64,000 bases of DNA from Bryoerythrophyllum caledonicum (Eukaryota; Streptophyta; Bryopsida; Pottiales; Pottiaceae), in contig OZ020520.1 of the NCBI GenBank assembly GCA_963971425.1, positions 7,172,553 through 7,236,552 of the forward strand, in the 5' to 3' direction. The notes below the pieces were generated by a model. The model did no database searches. It was not told the origin of the DNA and saw only the letters and a list, made by a program, of their open reading frames with translations. The position numbers and the translations under genes are program-made. Below, one piece after another: positions 1 through 13,521 of this stretch. Every line of letters begins with the position of its first letter. The first letter of the stretch is position 1.

Positions 1-489
1 ATTTGAGTTATACCTTGTGTTCTTTCTCTTCAAAATTGGGGCATGAAAAACGCTCAAAAATGGATAGGAGGTGGATAGAATGACTAGATCTAGATTGGAT
101 CTAGTGAAATGAGATCCAATCTACTCAACCTGAAAGGTCTCCTACACAAAACCACTCTCTAATAACAAGATCCCATGTCCATACACTCGGCCTTGCCTCT
201 AAACACACATTAATGTTTTAAAAGAGTGTCATTACTTCACAAAATCTTCACATAGTACTCAGTGTGTACTCTCCTAACCTTAACAACCGGTTTAGCCACT
301 CTAACAACTCTACACTATCACCTTTTAGCTCTCTCTCTACACACACATCCCACAATAAGAGAGTGAGAGAATGACGGCCTTTGACCTATCCCCTCCAAAC
401 CCTAGCCGCCATAACCCTAACTTAGTTTTCATTGGCAGCTCCAATTTCATCGACTAAACACAGTCCAATTTAGTACAAATAAATTACTA
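1..489. other. Non-coding flank, nothing recognised
   Basis: AT-rich sequence with no credible coding region, RNA gene or clear repeat. Stop codons are frequent in all frames. Confidence 0.5.
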
Positions 490-1027
490 TGGCAGCCATC
501 CATGTCATCAATTATGTAAAAATATCCACAAGTTATTTTATAGTTATAAATTATATTATTGCCCGAGTTATTTTACACTTATATAGTAGTTATTTTTTAA
601 TGTATTACTACAGGATTACTAAGGCACAATTCACGTCACAACGTACTTGCCACATCAACACCACCATACGTGCATAGGCAGCCATCTACGTCATTAATTA
701 TGTAAAAATGATCCACAAGTTATTTTTTAGTTATAAATTATATTACTACACGAGTTATTTTACAGTTATACAATAGTTATTCCTAAATGTATTACTACAA
801 AATTACTAAGGCATAATCCACGTCACCCATGTACTTGACACATCAGCACTATTGGACGTAAATAGGCATCCGTCCACGTCAACAATTATATAAAGATATC
901 CATGGGTTTTTTTTAGTCATAAATTATATTATTGCCTGAGATATTGTACAATTTTTAATTTGTTATTCTCAAATGTAATACTACAAAATTTCTAAGGCAC
1001 AATCAACATCACCCACTACAGTAGTAA
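490..1027. repeat. Tandem repeat, about 188-bp unit, nearly 3 copies
   Basis: Three diverged copies lie head to tail at about 490-677, 678-866 and 867-1027. Each begins with GGCAGCCATC-like sequence, contains AAATTATATTA in the middle and ends with a CACGTCA/CATCA-rich segment. The copies differ by point changes and small indels, so the array is old. It has no coding potential and may be a satellite fragment or part of a retroelement LTR. Confidence 0.7.
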
Positions 1028-2778
1028 TATTTTCAATTTGATGATGTTCTCTTAGTTTTTATGTGAATAGCGGCTTATTATCAAGTGGATATTAAAAGTA
1101 AATGGTAAAGTGAATCAATTGGATGAATGATGTAGTTTTGGTAGTTAAAATAGGAAGAGGTTTGGCTGAGTAGTTAAGATTTTAAGAGGTACGAAGACGT
1201 AACTACTTAGGAATATAAGATAGATGAAGAGGAAGGGAGAAATACTACTCTCTTTGCACTTTAGCGATAGATCTTCAAGTGATGGTCACCACTTTGTTTC
1301 AAATCCAATTGATCACTCTTTCAATTGTAGACTTTTCACATATTGTAATGTTGTTGTGTAGTTTCTATCAACTGGATTGCTATTGCGTATGATATCAAAT
1401 CAATGTTGTGATCTATTGGATGCAAGTTGCGAGGGTGGATATGTTTGCTGTGACTTAAGACTTTATCTAATTGATTTGTTTACATGCTAATGGGAGTCCG
1501 TGAATTAGAGATGTAGAATAGGCATTGGTTGAGTCACGAGAGATAGAGGTTTAGAAAGTAGAGAGTCATCTTGAGAAGTGTCATCAAGTCGATTAAGAAA
1601 GAAGTCCATGTAGTGTCGAAGTCTATCAGGAGTTACAATTGTGGCAATCTACTCGATTATAAGAGACGTTAATCATAGACGTGACGACCCTATGATAACT
1701 ATGGCATAACTGGGCATCAAGTGGATGTGTGTGCATGTTGATAGGAGGTGTCACTACACGAGAAGATTCAAAGAGCCGATAGACAGAGAGTAGCCATTAT
1801 GAAATGTCGATGATTAACACAAATATATTCTATTTGATGATAGTATAGCTAACTAAGTGAAGTAGAAGACTCGTGATTGAGCACATGACCATCTAGTATG
1901 TGACGATATCATGTTGTAATTCATTGTACTCAGTAAGGGATTGATCACCTTTTATCGAATAGATGATATCAATGTGACCTATGAGCCGAAGTCATGGGTG
2001 TGAGTTGACTGAATAGAAGTTGGTATCGTGTGATTAATGCATTCTACATATGCAGAGACATCCAAGGGATGGTGATAAACACTGACGTGAGGACAGAGGT
2101 GTAAGAATAAGTGGGAGATTGCACAAGATAGTTGCAAATCCTAATTTCCGTTCACAACATCATAAGGGCTAAAGGTCAATGAATCCACGAGTACGGTTAC
2201 AATCAACTTGATCACGATCACTATCTACTGGATCACGATTCCAATCTATTTGACTAAATTAAGAGTGATACCTTGTCTCTATAATGTCATAAAGAACATA
2301 TCCTAGAATAATTTAAGAGTGAATCCAATTACTTAACACATGTGGCTTTAAAGCTACATTCCACACAAACAAAAAGCCTTCCATTCACGAATTGAATTGG
2401 TAGACTTGAGTTGTTTGGGTCGTTTTGGTGTTTGGTTGAATTTCTCTTCAAGTCTTGCATGTTGTTGTAGTTTGAGTTGATAGGAGTTGGGGCATGTTGT
2501 TCCAAATGGTGGTTGGTGGTTTGTCAACCTTTTTACAAAGTGTTACTCATTTTCTCAAGCATTTTTGCAAAACTAATCCCATTGAGACAAAGTAGAAGTT
2601 TTCTTAGAGTTTGAGGAAGTTTATTATTCGATGGTTGTTTATCCATGCCTTTTTTTAGTCTAGATTTGCCTTAAAGCATTTGTATATGGTTTACCGTCGA
2701 TAGGCTTATAGTTTACAACACCTTTTATTAGCGATGTAGAGTGACACAACATCCTGTACATCACGCAATATCCTTCAA

Positions 2779-4114
2779 GTGGATAATTAAGCTCAAACAC
2801 GCCCAAGGCTACATATTGGAAAGATATAAAGCTTGTCTAGTTACTCGAGGTTTCCAACAACACAAAGGCATTGATTAATACAAAACCTTTGCCTCCATTG
2901 TCAAATACAACACAATCAATGTAATTACTTCCTTTGCAAGCACCTTTGGCTAAGAAACCCATGATATGGATGTTAAAACTATGTATCATAACAATCAATT
3001 TGAAAGGGAAAGTCTACATGTGTCAAACTCCCGGACGCGTAGCCAAAGGACAAGAACATTTGGTATGTGAACTCCACCGATCACTATATGATCTCAAGGA
3101 ATCCAAACAGAATTGGAATTGAAAGATTAACCGATGGCTTTGACACAACTTTCAACAATCTCATGCCTACAACAACCTCTATTACCTATGCCAAGAAACT
3201 TAATTATCATCCTCATTCTACATGTCGATGACTTCATTCTCACTGGCAATTTTATAGTAAAAATTTCATGGCTTTGAAACAAACTGCAAACAAGATTCAA
3301 GATGATTTATCTTGGTTTCATCTCAAAATATCTTGGCATTGTGTTCACTTTATCTTGCCACAATAATAACATTCATAAAACCAAATATGCAGAGACTATA
3401 CTTATAGACTATAGAATGCAAGATTGCAATCCAATTTAGACGCCTTTGCCCGTTGACTACACCACTTCTGCTCACACCGGCACACCTGATGTTGATCCTA
3501 CCAACTATCGGTCTCTTATTGGCAAACTCTCTTTTTTAACCACTAGATGACTAGATATCATTATGCTGTTCACATCCTTTCACGGTACAATTTTGCACCT
3601 CAAACCACACATTTTTATATAGCAAAGCAAATCTTAAGATATCCGGGGGGAACATCTCAAAGCCTCTTTTATCTACGCTTTGACACTTTTACACTCATTG
3701 GCTATAGCAACACCAACTAGGGAGATTTAGATCAACGCAAATTAACTGGGGCCTACATCTTAACTATAAACAATACTCCGGTCACTTGGAATACAAAAGA
3801 GTAGACATGCATTGCATTATCATCTACCAAATCGAAGTATCGCTCATTAGTTGAAGCTATAAAAGAGGTAAGACGGATTCATATTCTGCTTCAAGAGTTG
3901 GGATTTGAGAAGAATGAACTCATTTAGATTGTGTGTGACAATCAAAGTGCAATCAAGATTTCCAACAATTGACGATTTTATTCCAAAACCAAACACTTTG
4001 AGATCCATCTCAAATATGGTTGAAAAAGGTTTAAGAACATTCTTTATACCTCAACTAACCGCCAACTAGCCAACATGTTGAGAAAAGCCTTAGGCCGCAT
4101 GATATTCAGCTTAT
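2779..4114 (+). pseudogene. Copia pol remnant (RT and RNase H)
   Basis: Fragments of the copia polyprotein can be read by hopping frames: RT palm motifs between 2780 and 3260, and RNase H from about 3800 to 4114. Single in-frame stops are common, for example after 'GID' near 2877. The last piece before the LINE ends in the 'NMLRKALGRMIFSL' tail typical of copia RNase H, and the same tail is repeated after the LINE at 10050. No intact protein can be made. Confidence 0.8.
4004..4114 (+). repeat. 111-bp target site duplication, left copy
   Basis: This sequence is repeated without a mismatch at 9979-10089. The two copies immediately flank the LINE at 4115-9978 and both derive from the copia RNase H region. 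LINE target duplications are usually about 7-20 bp, so this one is exceptionally long. Confidence 0.93.
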
Positions 4115-7100
4115 ATACCTTACAACACCCTTATAAGCAGACCTCCCACTACCATTAACTCAAATAACATTAAAATACTAAACCCCATTCCAAAAGAAAA
4201 CCTTGCTAACTTTAACACAATATTCTTTGAAAAAAACGCACTACTAATAGACTCCCTTACCTATACTCTTTCTAACCATCAACACCTCACACAAATACAA
4301 TGGCAGGAAGCTTGTTCAACTATTGACCAAATCATTAATGAAATCTCTAGTACACTAGAAAAGACCTGCAAAGCACCTCCAATCCCACAACTCACACCTA
4401 GAACCTCGAAACAAGGAGGGTATCTCCCAAGAAAGCTAGCAAAAAAGTGGAAACAACATCTTGTCACATACCACACGATTCGTAAAACAATTCATATCGC
4501 TAAAACTAACCAAAATTGGCGAACCCACCCTATACTCTCCGAACTACAAAACCTCCGCCACCCTGAAATCCCACAAATACCACTATCCAACATCCATCAC
4601 GAAGATTGGTTAATAACCATTGCAATCATTGCAAAAAATGCCAATAAAGAAGCTCGGAAAATTACCACAAAATATGCAAGAGAATGTGTCAAAAAAGCCA
4701 TTTCTAAGTACCGTCAACTATACGAAACTAGCCCAAAAAAGATCCATAGAAATGTCTTTAAAAATAACACAAACCTGCCACTAGACTGCATTTTAGATCA
4801 AAACAACAACATTCTAACCAATCCAGATGACATCGCAAATGAAATACATTTCCAACAATCCAGAAGCAATAGTCCAACCACCCCCCCATGCCACTTCCAA
4901 CCACAACATATACCAACATGCACGTGCGGTGTTAGGCAATACCCGTGGCATGACTTGGACGGACTTACTATTGATAAAAGAGGAGTTCCAACAACACCTC
5001 TCCACACATATTATAATAGAGACACATACAACATGTGCCTAAAAAATTTAGGAACCAACAAGGCCCCCGGCCCGGACCATATACCTAACTCAATCCTAAA
5101 AAATATGCCCCCAAGATTCCACGATCTCCTATCACTATTCTTCCTCCACTGCTATAAACAAAAATCTATCCCCACATCTTGGAAAACAAGTCTAACAATC
5201 TTATTATACAAAAAAGGAAACCCATCCGAGCTACCTAACCACCGACCTATTGCCTTAGCTAACACCATTTATAAATTATACACTAGCACACTAACATCAA
5301 TATTATCGGCTTACGGGGAAGCACACCAAATATTACATGAAAGTCAAGAGGGGTTTAGAGCCGAGAGGAGAACGACACGGCAACTTCAAACCCTCATTGC
5401 TGCACTCGAAGATGCAAAATTTACTAATAAAGACATTTACATACTCTACATCGACTTTAAAAACGCATTCGGTTCCATTGACCATCCTCGATTACTAGCC
5501 ATAATGAGCGACCTTGGGTACCCGGAAGACGTAGTAGCACTGGTTGGTAATATATACTCTCAATCTACCACTACATACACCGGAGAATTCTTTGGTAAAA
5601 CACGCCCTATCCCCATCCAACGGGGTACCATCCAAGGTGATACACTGAGCCCATACCTCTTTATTATCTTTTTAGAACCTTTATTGAGATGGCTCCAGAG
5701 AGGTAATAATGGCTACACATTTGGCACCTCAAAAATTACCGTAAACTCGGCCGCATATGCCGACGATCTAGCAGCCATCTCCGGTCACCTTAAATCACTC
5801 CAAATTCAATTGGACAAAATAGACAAATTTTGTCTTTGGACCGGGATGGAACTTGGGGTCCAGAAATGTGCCGTAACTGGTTGCCCAAACAAATCCAAAA
5901 TAAATCCGACCGCCTTCAAAGCCCTCATTCAAGCCACCAATATTCAATATCGTAGCCAACCAATTCCGGTTCTTAACCAAAACCAACCCTACATATACCT
6001 TGGAATAAATCTAGTCCCATCGTTAAAATGGAAAACTCAAATCCACGCTACTACTACAAAACTTATTAAACAATGCAAGGAACTTGCACTATGTCCGGCT
6101 ACATTACAACAAAAAATAAAAATGATTGATACCGTCATACGCCCGGGTATCTCATATAGTTTCTATGCGGTCCCTTATTCCATGCCCGCCATAAACAAAC
6201 TGGATAAGAAAATCATAGCCCTACAAAAGAAAGTATGCGGACTCCCTAATTGTACTCCCAATGTCATAACACAACTCCCTCACGAACTATTTGGTTTAGA
6301 AGCTTTCTCCCTCAAAAATGCCTATCTACGGTGCATTGGAGAACAACTCCAGAATGCACTTAACGACAAAGGACGACTAGGACTAATCTATAGTGGACTC
6401 CTTCGGCACATTCTTGCCATCTATGGAGGAGCACAATACCTCCAGAGACTTAAAAGATCTGATTGCCTTCGGTCCCCTATTACCCGCACACTTTTTTTAC
6501 TAAAAACAGAAGGCCAAACATTTCTAAAAAGCACGCTAGATGATTTCCTACTAGGCCCCGCGCCACTCGAACAAAACTGGACAAATGAAATACATAACCT
6601 TCCAAGACTTAACCGACAATTATCCGACAAACTCTTACAAAAACTTATTTCTGCAAACATTACCGATATAAAACAAATTACACTACCAAATGGTACACAC
6701 CTTATGGACGACAAGAGCTACAAAACAGCCTACGGCACCCCCCATAAATTAATAAAAAGCGCACTAAATATTGCTAAACAACTTTTTTGTCATCCCCCAT
6801 GTCTCCCTATATGCCCCAACCCTTGCACCACTCACGCCACACCATACACACTTAAAGACTCATACATCATTGATCACAACGACACCCACCACAACATCAA
6901 CCCCCCTCTAATCCCCCCAAACCCGCCACATTCACGTCCATATACCCCTCCACCACATATACTAAAGAATCCTTCCATACACCCAATAAACAGCATAACC
7001 GCGCACAAACATAGAAAGTACATTGACTCCTACAACATAAACAAACAATATACGTCATACCTATGCCATTGGACCCACAACAACACCACCTACGCCAAAT

Positions 7101-9739
7101 GGCTCCCACAAAGAAATCTCTTCCCTTGGCACAACCCAAATACTTCCTTACATAACACTGAAATCCTCACACAATACTACCTCAGAACTCAAAACAATTA
7201 TTACCTAAATATCATACAATTACACCACCCTCAAGCACAATCTCGAGATAGAAGATTTATCACACCACCTATTATTATCCCCCTCCTTAACATCTTTACA
7301 ACCGAATGTAACCCCGAAATTGACATCCTCGCACAAACAAATACAATCAAAATACAACAAGATAATGCCGACATATACGAAAATAATGGGAGACATCTAA
7401 TAACCATACCACTCACTAGACTACAATGGTTGTGGAACCAATATCACGACGCACTACAAACCCCCATTATCATTGAACCAATACCCCAATCATTTGAAAC
7501 CGAAGTTGTTTGGCTATACCAAAGATATAACTACCGAATACCCAAAAACGACCCCCTTAAAAATGCACACTATACATTACCCAACCCTATCTTAGACTAC
7601 CTTATTACATCTTTGAATATAACACATTCATACTTCTCATCCCCCGTTACATGCTCCACAAAAATCTCAAAATACTACTCTCCATTCGAACGGGATCAGA
7701 TTTTTGGATCTCTTGGAAAAGCTTTTGATTATAGATGGAGCGGAATAGGCCTTGCACACCCTCACAACAAAGAAGAAACCCAACAAGCAATACATTGGGC
7801 ACGCCTAGCGGCAAACAATGACCCTGACCGCAACATCACCATTATCATCACTCCTGACACTCATTGGTACCACAACTCTAATCCACACTCAGGCCCATTC
7901 CCGGACTCACACATCATAGTACTATTTGAAGCTGACACTATAACTTACAAAGAACCCACTATACCGCCGCATATACAAACACCCCGCCTCGAACCAGCAA
8001 CCCTACGTATCCTATGTATACATCACTAAACTCAAGAAATTGGTAACCTAGAAAACCTCACTCATCTCACTCTGATAGCAAAAAATCTAAACATTAACAA
8101 AGTATACACCGCAACCGCCTCTCCCACACCCATTCTAACCCGTGTAAACCGCAACAAAAAATGGTCTAAAACCCCCCACACAAACATCACCGCAACACCA
8201 ATTACCGAACTAAGCCTCCCCCTCTCCTACTACCAAACCAATAGAGACCTTAAATTTGACCCCAACTTTAGTTACTACACTGACGGCTCCTTTAAAGAAC
8301 CAACGGAAGTAAGCCCGGGACACTGGCACCGTGAAAAAGCCGGTTATGGGATATACAATTCAACCAAACAAATTAAATCAGGCAAAAGACTACATGGACT
8401 CCAAAATATTTTAAGAGCCGAAATGATGGCTATACATAAAACTCTTAAAATAATCACAACTAAATACCCAAACGAACCGGCTCACATTTTTACAGATTGT
8501 GTAAATGTATTATACCTCATCAATACACACATTAAACACCCTACTTTACACAACAGTCATCCGGACAAAACTATCCTTGCATCTATGGTTGAAATGCTCC
8601 AAAACCGTACACAGATTACTACACTCCACAAAGTCCGAGCCCATGCTAATATAGACGGTAATGAACAAGCTGACAAACTCGCAAAGGAAGGAAGAGAAAA
8701 ATCCCACAAGAAAGCCGAACACCCATACGAACACGCCCATGCCACCCCATATTACTTTCATAGATATGAATGGCCCTCCATGGGAGAAACTCCCGATAAA
8801 GGCCCCATACGATTCTTAGACAAATACCTTAAAAAACATGATCTTATAAATAACCTAGAAAAACTTACAGAAAACTTCCCCAATATTGATAAATGGACTG
8901 GCAACCCAAACATTCACAACGCACTGTCCAATAATTTTTGGAAAAACCCCTTTATAACGGACCCACAAATCACATGCCTAATTAAATTCCGCACGGGACA
9001 ATACATGGGTAATGCCCGCAAACAACTTTTTTTTGGAATAGATAGATTTCCTACAATTACATGTCCAATTTGCAACTCCACGGACCCAGATACATGGCCA
9101 CATGTCTTACTCAAGTGCCAAAACCCCCATATACACTCACTAATTGTCAAAAGACATAACAAAGCCGTATGGGCTATTCGCAAACTACTTATATCATCAA
9201 CCAAATCCCGGTGTTTCATTCTTATGAATGCCGGAACCTTTAACGACAACCCACAAGAAAATACGGTCCCTCCTTGGCTGTTACCCTGCACCTGTCATAC
9301 TCAAAGATGCCACTGCAATGCAAGATTCAAACCGGACCTATTATGTGTTAGAGGACTTTCATACAAAGACCCCCCACCAAACCACATAGACCCTAATCTC
9401 ACCATCCAATTTATTGAATTCACATATTGCAATGATAGATTCTCTCCAGACACCATTTCAAATAAAACAAACAAATACCAACCACTACTTGACGAGATTC
9501 ATGCACTAGGATGGAAAGTAGACCCCATCATTGTCATCACCGCGGGTGCCAGAGCCACCACCTACATCCCCTCAATGACAACTCTTGAAGAAACCTTTAA
9601 AATCCCTATCACTTCAATCAAAACCACCTTTTCGAATATTAACACTATTGCAATCCAACATGCTATATCGATACTCCTACATAAACGTAAACTTGAAAAC
9701 AAACAACCCCTTCCGGACGCCTTAAACCCCCCTCCATAG
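4115..9739 (+). pseudogene. LINE ORF2: reverse transcriptase and RNase H
   Basis: One frame stays open from the truncation point at 4115 to 9739, apart from a single TAA at 8027-8029. The RT domain includes 'NKAPGPDHIPN', 'LYIDFKNAFGSIDH', 'IQRGTIQGDTLSPYLF' and the catalytic box 'AAYADDLAAI' (about 5750-5785). After the stop an RNase H domain follows, with acidic residues in 'YYTDGSF', 'LRAEMMA' and 'IFTDCVNVL' and a 'GNEQADKLAKEG' box (8270-8700). The C-terminal part has a Cys/His cluster ('CPICNSTD', 'LLPCTCHTQRCHC'). The upstream APE domain is absent. The protein would copy element RNA at nicked DNA; this copy is dead because of the truncation and the nonsense codon. Confidence 0.9.
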
Positions 9740-9978
9740 ATCTACAATTCCACTTTTTGCACTTCACCATACTTACCCTCCCTCTTTTAAAAACTCTTTG
9801 GGACCTTGGGTCCTTTGGTATCGGTTACTTGTTACTGGGTACATAGTGTCCACCCTCGAAAGGGGGAAGTAGTTCCATACTACTAACCCATGCCCGGTGG
9901 GCATGGACTTAGTGGTGGAATGAACGGACACTTTACTCACGCCGGCCCCCTCTCGGGGGCCGGCGTTCTTCTTCTTCT
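9740..9978 (+). promoter_or_regulatory. LINE 3' UTR with stem-loops and (TTC)n tail
   Basis: A long imperfect hairpin spans about 9849-9930 and is capped by CCATGCCC-GGT-GGGCATGG. A perfect GC-rich hairpin follows at 9941-9964 (GCCGGCCCCC-TCTC-GGGGGCCGGC). A TTC microsatellite then ends the element. The same arrangement is kept in the diverged copies at 22378, 33985 and 51060, so it is probably the RNA structure recognised by the LINE reverse transcriptase. Confidence 0.7.
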
Positions 9979-10089
9979 TCCATCTCAAATATGGTTGAAA
10001 AAGGTTTAAGAACATTCTTTATACCTCAACTAACCGCCAACTAGCCAACATGTTGAGAAAAGCCTTAGGCCGCATGATATTCAGCTTAT
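9979..10089 (+). repeat. 111-bp target site duplication, right copy
   Basis: Identical to 4004-4114. It begins directly after the LINE (TTC)n tail and leads back into copia RNase H sequence. Confidence 0.93.
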
Positions 10090-10240
10090 GCAAGCAACTT
10101 TTCAATTTCAATCCATCAACTACATCTACTCCATGGAACAAATTGGCTCCTGCTAAACTGTACAAATATCTCCCTCCTGACTTAGAAAGGGTGCTGTTAA
10201 TACAAAATCTGTGTCGATTAATTGTACAATAACTACATTA
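10090..10240 (+). mobile_element. Decayed Ty1/copia retrotransposon, right part
   Basis: This continues the copia RNase H reading frame ('GRMIFSLCKQLFNF') from before the LINE insertion. It then runs into 'LAPAKLYKYLPPDLERVLL' and a stop at 10232. A recognisable 3' LTR was not found. Confidence 0.6.
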
Positions 10241-11890
10241 ATTAGGTTTAGGTTTAGGTCTAGATCTCACATTTCTTTGTCACATCCTCTAATGTACTTA
10301 GGAGCTTCATCCCAATTTCAATAATATCTTTTTTTTATACATATTCATCACCTCAATGAGCACCAAATTTGCCTTTTGAATCTTGCATTCATCAAACTAA
10401 ACTACAATGGCACTCTGACAAGCAATGCATCAACCAAAATCAACAACGCCTCCAATATCTAAATGCAAATTGCAGTCCATCTCCACCAAATCGAGCCACT
10501 GATTGGGCACTTAGACTCACCATGACAACACGGTGGTGCGAATGCATGGCCACATTGTTGCAAGCATACTAGAACCGCTCCCCGCGACGCCCCCCACCGC
10601 CCATAAGCGGCGTGAGGAACAACAAGTCCATGGACACCACCAACATGGCCACCCTCTGCCTCACACACTAGGAAGGCCGATTCACACTCAACCTTAATAA
10701 AAGGGAATCCGGAGACGATGACAATTCTGGACGAAACTGGCGATGAGACGGATATTCTTAGTCGTCGATGGTTCCAGCGGGTAGTTTGGATGCGTTGTCA
10801 ATTTCCTTCTCTCTTTCCATTCTATTGTTGGCTCAAAGAGAAGCGGTGTTGCACACAAGAGGGCAGCATACCAGCCAGAAATTGAACTTGTTTGCCCATA
10901 GCCATCGTCATTGTCATTGCCGCAGACGGTGTGTCAATCTATGAAGGTGAAGCCACGAGCACTAGAGCCTCGTTAGTGCAATTTTCTTCTTGAAATTGGT
11001 AGTAGATTCAAGGTTAGGGTTTGTTGGATCATAGCGCGTTTGAGAGCCTCGTGGATGCTCATCTCTAAGCTCACGCACATGTGTGCGGATGAGCCTCCGT
11101 TGCGGCCCCAACAATTGGTGGTGGGTCCCACTAAACAAAAGGTAAATTTGGATTAAAAAATTTAAGTATAAATTGGTTCGAGTGTAAACGCATTGGGAAC
11201 TCTTTGGGAACGTGGGGAACACATGGGGAACGGGGAAAACGTTGGGGGAACACATTTGAGAACACGGTCGGGAACTCTAAGGAACAACATGGGAACTCAT
11301 CGAAAACGCAATGGAAACCTTGTGGTAATAACATGGTTAAAATGGTAAATGAGAAGAGGGTAACCAAATGGTTTGGTTAGGAACCACATCGGATTTTACC
11401 GTGAAACATGAGGAGCCCAACCCGGACTTGTAGGGACCATATCTGGGAGATGAAGCCCCATACGGTCGTCATGTGCGTCTACTTTCTCTTGTGCTGTAAA
11501 GTTGGGGTCAATTGAGTTTCAGAATTGGAATGGCTTGAAATTCAGAGACAAAAGAAGAAATGAGGTCGGGGTTCGGGATTTGTAAACCAAGAGCTTTCCC
11601 TCTTTTTTATGGTTTGTTTATATTGTAGTTTTGATCAGAGCACATTGTGAGCACTTGGCGGAGATCAAGAAATGGGCATCATAAGTACCTTTTTTGGAAT
11701 GCTTCTAATTTATTACTCTTGCTTTCAACTCTCTATCCCTCGCTGATCATATTTCTCTCTCAAATTCTCAATCATCTCTGACCACTTCTCATAATTTGGA
11801 AATGGCAACTCTGGGCTTGAGAGGGATTTGTAGAAACCCAGAATTTTTGAGATCTTGTGAAGCTGACTAGTAGGTATTTGTTAGTAATTA
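10241..11890. other. Intergenic, no gene recognised
   Basis: No ORF with convincing coding character is present. The stretch at about 11190-11310 is an irregular GGGAAC-rich repeat (GGGAACNNNTTGG-like steps). The ORFs read from it are low-complexity and not supported as genes. The rest looks like old, unclassified sequence. Confidence 0.5.
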
Positions 11891-12249
11891 CTAAGGAAAG
11901 CCCCCCTAAAACCGACAAGTTAAGGAATGTGCATATATGGAGAGAGGAGATAGTTATACTATTATTTTTCAGTGATAGCCAATAGAATTACAATTCTGAC
12001 CCAAGTGATTTCATATTTTTTCGATGAAAACTGAATTAGTTATGAATTTTCAAATTGTGCAGGCATGTTTAGTAAGTGGCTAGCAGTAGGACCCCCCATT
12101 ACCAACGACCAAAAGTAAGGGTCTTGACTAATAGCAAACCTCCATTTGGAGCTGAGTTGGTGGTAATGGAATGGAAGAGGTTTGGATATACCCCAATTTT
12201 ATAGGCATTGGCTATGGGTTTTTGTTGGTTATGGGGGGGCTTACCTTAG
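11891..12249. mobile_element. MITE, probably PIF/Harbinger-type (TTA duplication)
   Basis: The termini read CTAAGGAAAGCCCCCC at the left and GGGGGGGCTTACCTTAG at the right, an imperfect inverted repeat, with TTA on both sides. There is no coding capacity. A related truncated copy lies at 15186-15395. Three-bp TWA duplications are typical of PIF/Harbinger elements; assignment to that family is an inference. Confidence 0.6.
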
Positions 12250-13520
12250 TTACTAGTAAGTATTTGTTACTAACAATCCCACTGCTAAAACAGTCCACCA
12301 GGCTGCCTGCAGTCTAGGCCATGGATGCTAGATTTTCTTGCAACAACGGGTCAACACCAAATTATGTCGTCTGCCTGCACCACTCCCCTCACATCACGTA
12401 TCAACTCCATAGTAGTTGCAGCATAAAATTTCACAGTGGTTACAATAAAAATATTCACGCCAGTGAGCGGCATTGTCTTGCCACAAAAGAGGACAAGCTG
12501 TAGCTCAAAATAAACACCCAACGTTAGTCAGCATTGAGATTTCGTTTCCCGCAGATCAACTCTCCGTTGCCGGTGTAGGTTTCATGCGGGCGCATTGCCT
12601 AAACCGTCCCCGCTCTTTCAGGCATTTTTCCACCGAGGTGTGGAATTTTCCCCGCTAGAGGTAGAGATGCTCTGAGGGCTCGAATATGGTTGGTGGGATT
12701 CTTTATATCTACTCCATATCCAACAAGACGTAATCTAGGCTTCTTTGGGCCATGTGAAGGCCAGATAGCTCCGGCCAAACCACATTGTTCATTGTGTATA
12801 GTGTGGATTCGTTATTGATGTGGATTACTTACACTAGTTTACTTCAAGCACATGCATGTCAAATTTTGATTGCATATTTGTTTTCAAGCAAGTATGTGCT
12901 AGTCAACAATTGCATGTCAATTTCCAATTAGTATAGAAACTCAAACTACTTTGGTCCACACTATGTTTAGGGAATAGTGCAACAAATTGAATTTCTTTGT
13001 GAAAATTAATTTTCAAGGTTTAATAAAATCAATATCTATAATATCAAATTGGACAAGCAATGCTATATTGAATACTAGCCAAAAGTTTTGAAAGTACAAT
13101 TAAAATGGCTAAATAGGTCAATTCCTTTTTAAAAATTAGATTTTTTTTTCAAAATATCTTATATTTACAAGACAAATCAAATATGTTCTAGCATCTACAA
13201 GGTTCAAAAGCTATAATTCTTCATATGGTAGTCTCTCAGAAACAAACTTTGAAAAAAATTGCTCATTTGGCATTTTTGTGTGCAATGGCCATCGTTGTAG
13301 TCAAGTGCATTTATAAATCACAAGGGACAAATTGCTTAGTTGTGTGTTTAAATATTTTTTAAATAAATAAACTTTTGACTCTATACAATTTCACCACTCT
13401 TTACCACTCCTTTACTCATTGCACTAGAATCAATAGTCTTGAAATGTTTTTGGTCCTATAGGGGGTAAATTTCAATCTCCCTATTTTAATTTCTTTCTTC
13501 CGCAAGAAGGATTTCAACCC
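12250..13520. other. Intergenic, no gene recognised
   Basis: AT-rich DNA with only short, compositionally random ORFs. No repeat structure was noticed apart from homopolymer runs. Confidence 0.5.
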
Positions 13521-13521
13521 C

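Larger units (their letters stand above)
1040..4114 (+). mobile_element. Decayed Ty1/copia retrotransposon, left part
   Basis: The recognisable part is the pol gene from about 2779. The reverse-transcriptase start ('ERYKACLVTRGFQQ'), 'DVKT', 'LYDLKESKQNW' and an 'HVDDFILTG' motif (the copia YVDD box) appear in order, followed by RNase H ('ALSSTKSKYRSLVEA', 'CDNQSAIKISNN', 'KTKHFEIHLK'). Many stops and frameshifts show it is long dead. The stretch 1040-2780 is assigned only by position; a plant-type LTR and primer-binding site may lie near 1200-1400 (ATATAAGATAGATG, then GATATCAAATC) but both are too eroded to be sure. The element resumes at 10090 because a LINE inserted in the RNase H end. 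Confidence 0.6.
4115..9978 (+). mobile_element. 5'-truncated LINE (non-LTR retrotransposon)
   Basis: The element is 5864 bp long and sits between perfect 111-bp direct repeats inside a copia relic. It starts in the middle of ORF2, before the RT domain, so the APE endonuclease is missing: a 5' truncation. It ends in a 3' UTR with two stem-loops and a (TTC)n tail instead of poly(A). The sense strand is strongly A/C-rich and G-poor. Related 3' tails occur at 22378-22465 (+), 33985-34135 (-) and 51060-52275 (-), so this family is common in the genome. Confidence 0.9.

Noticed and set aside
4827..5042. Short ORF beginning just before the LINE RT domain
   Set aside because: The true RT frame is open all the way from 4115; this ORF is an out-of-frame overlap.
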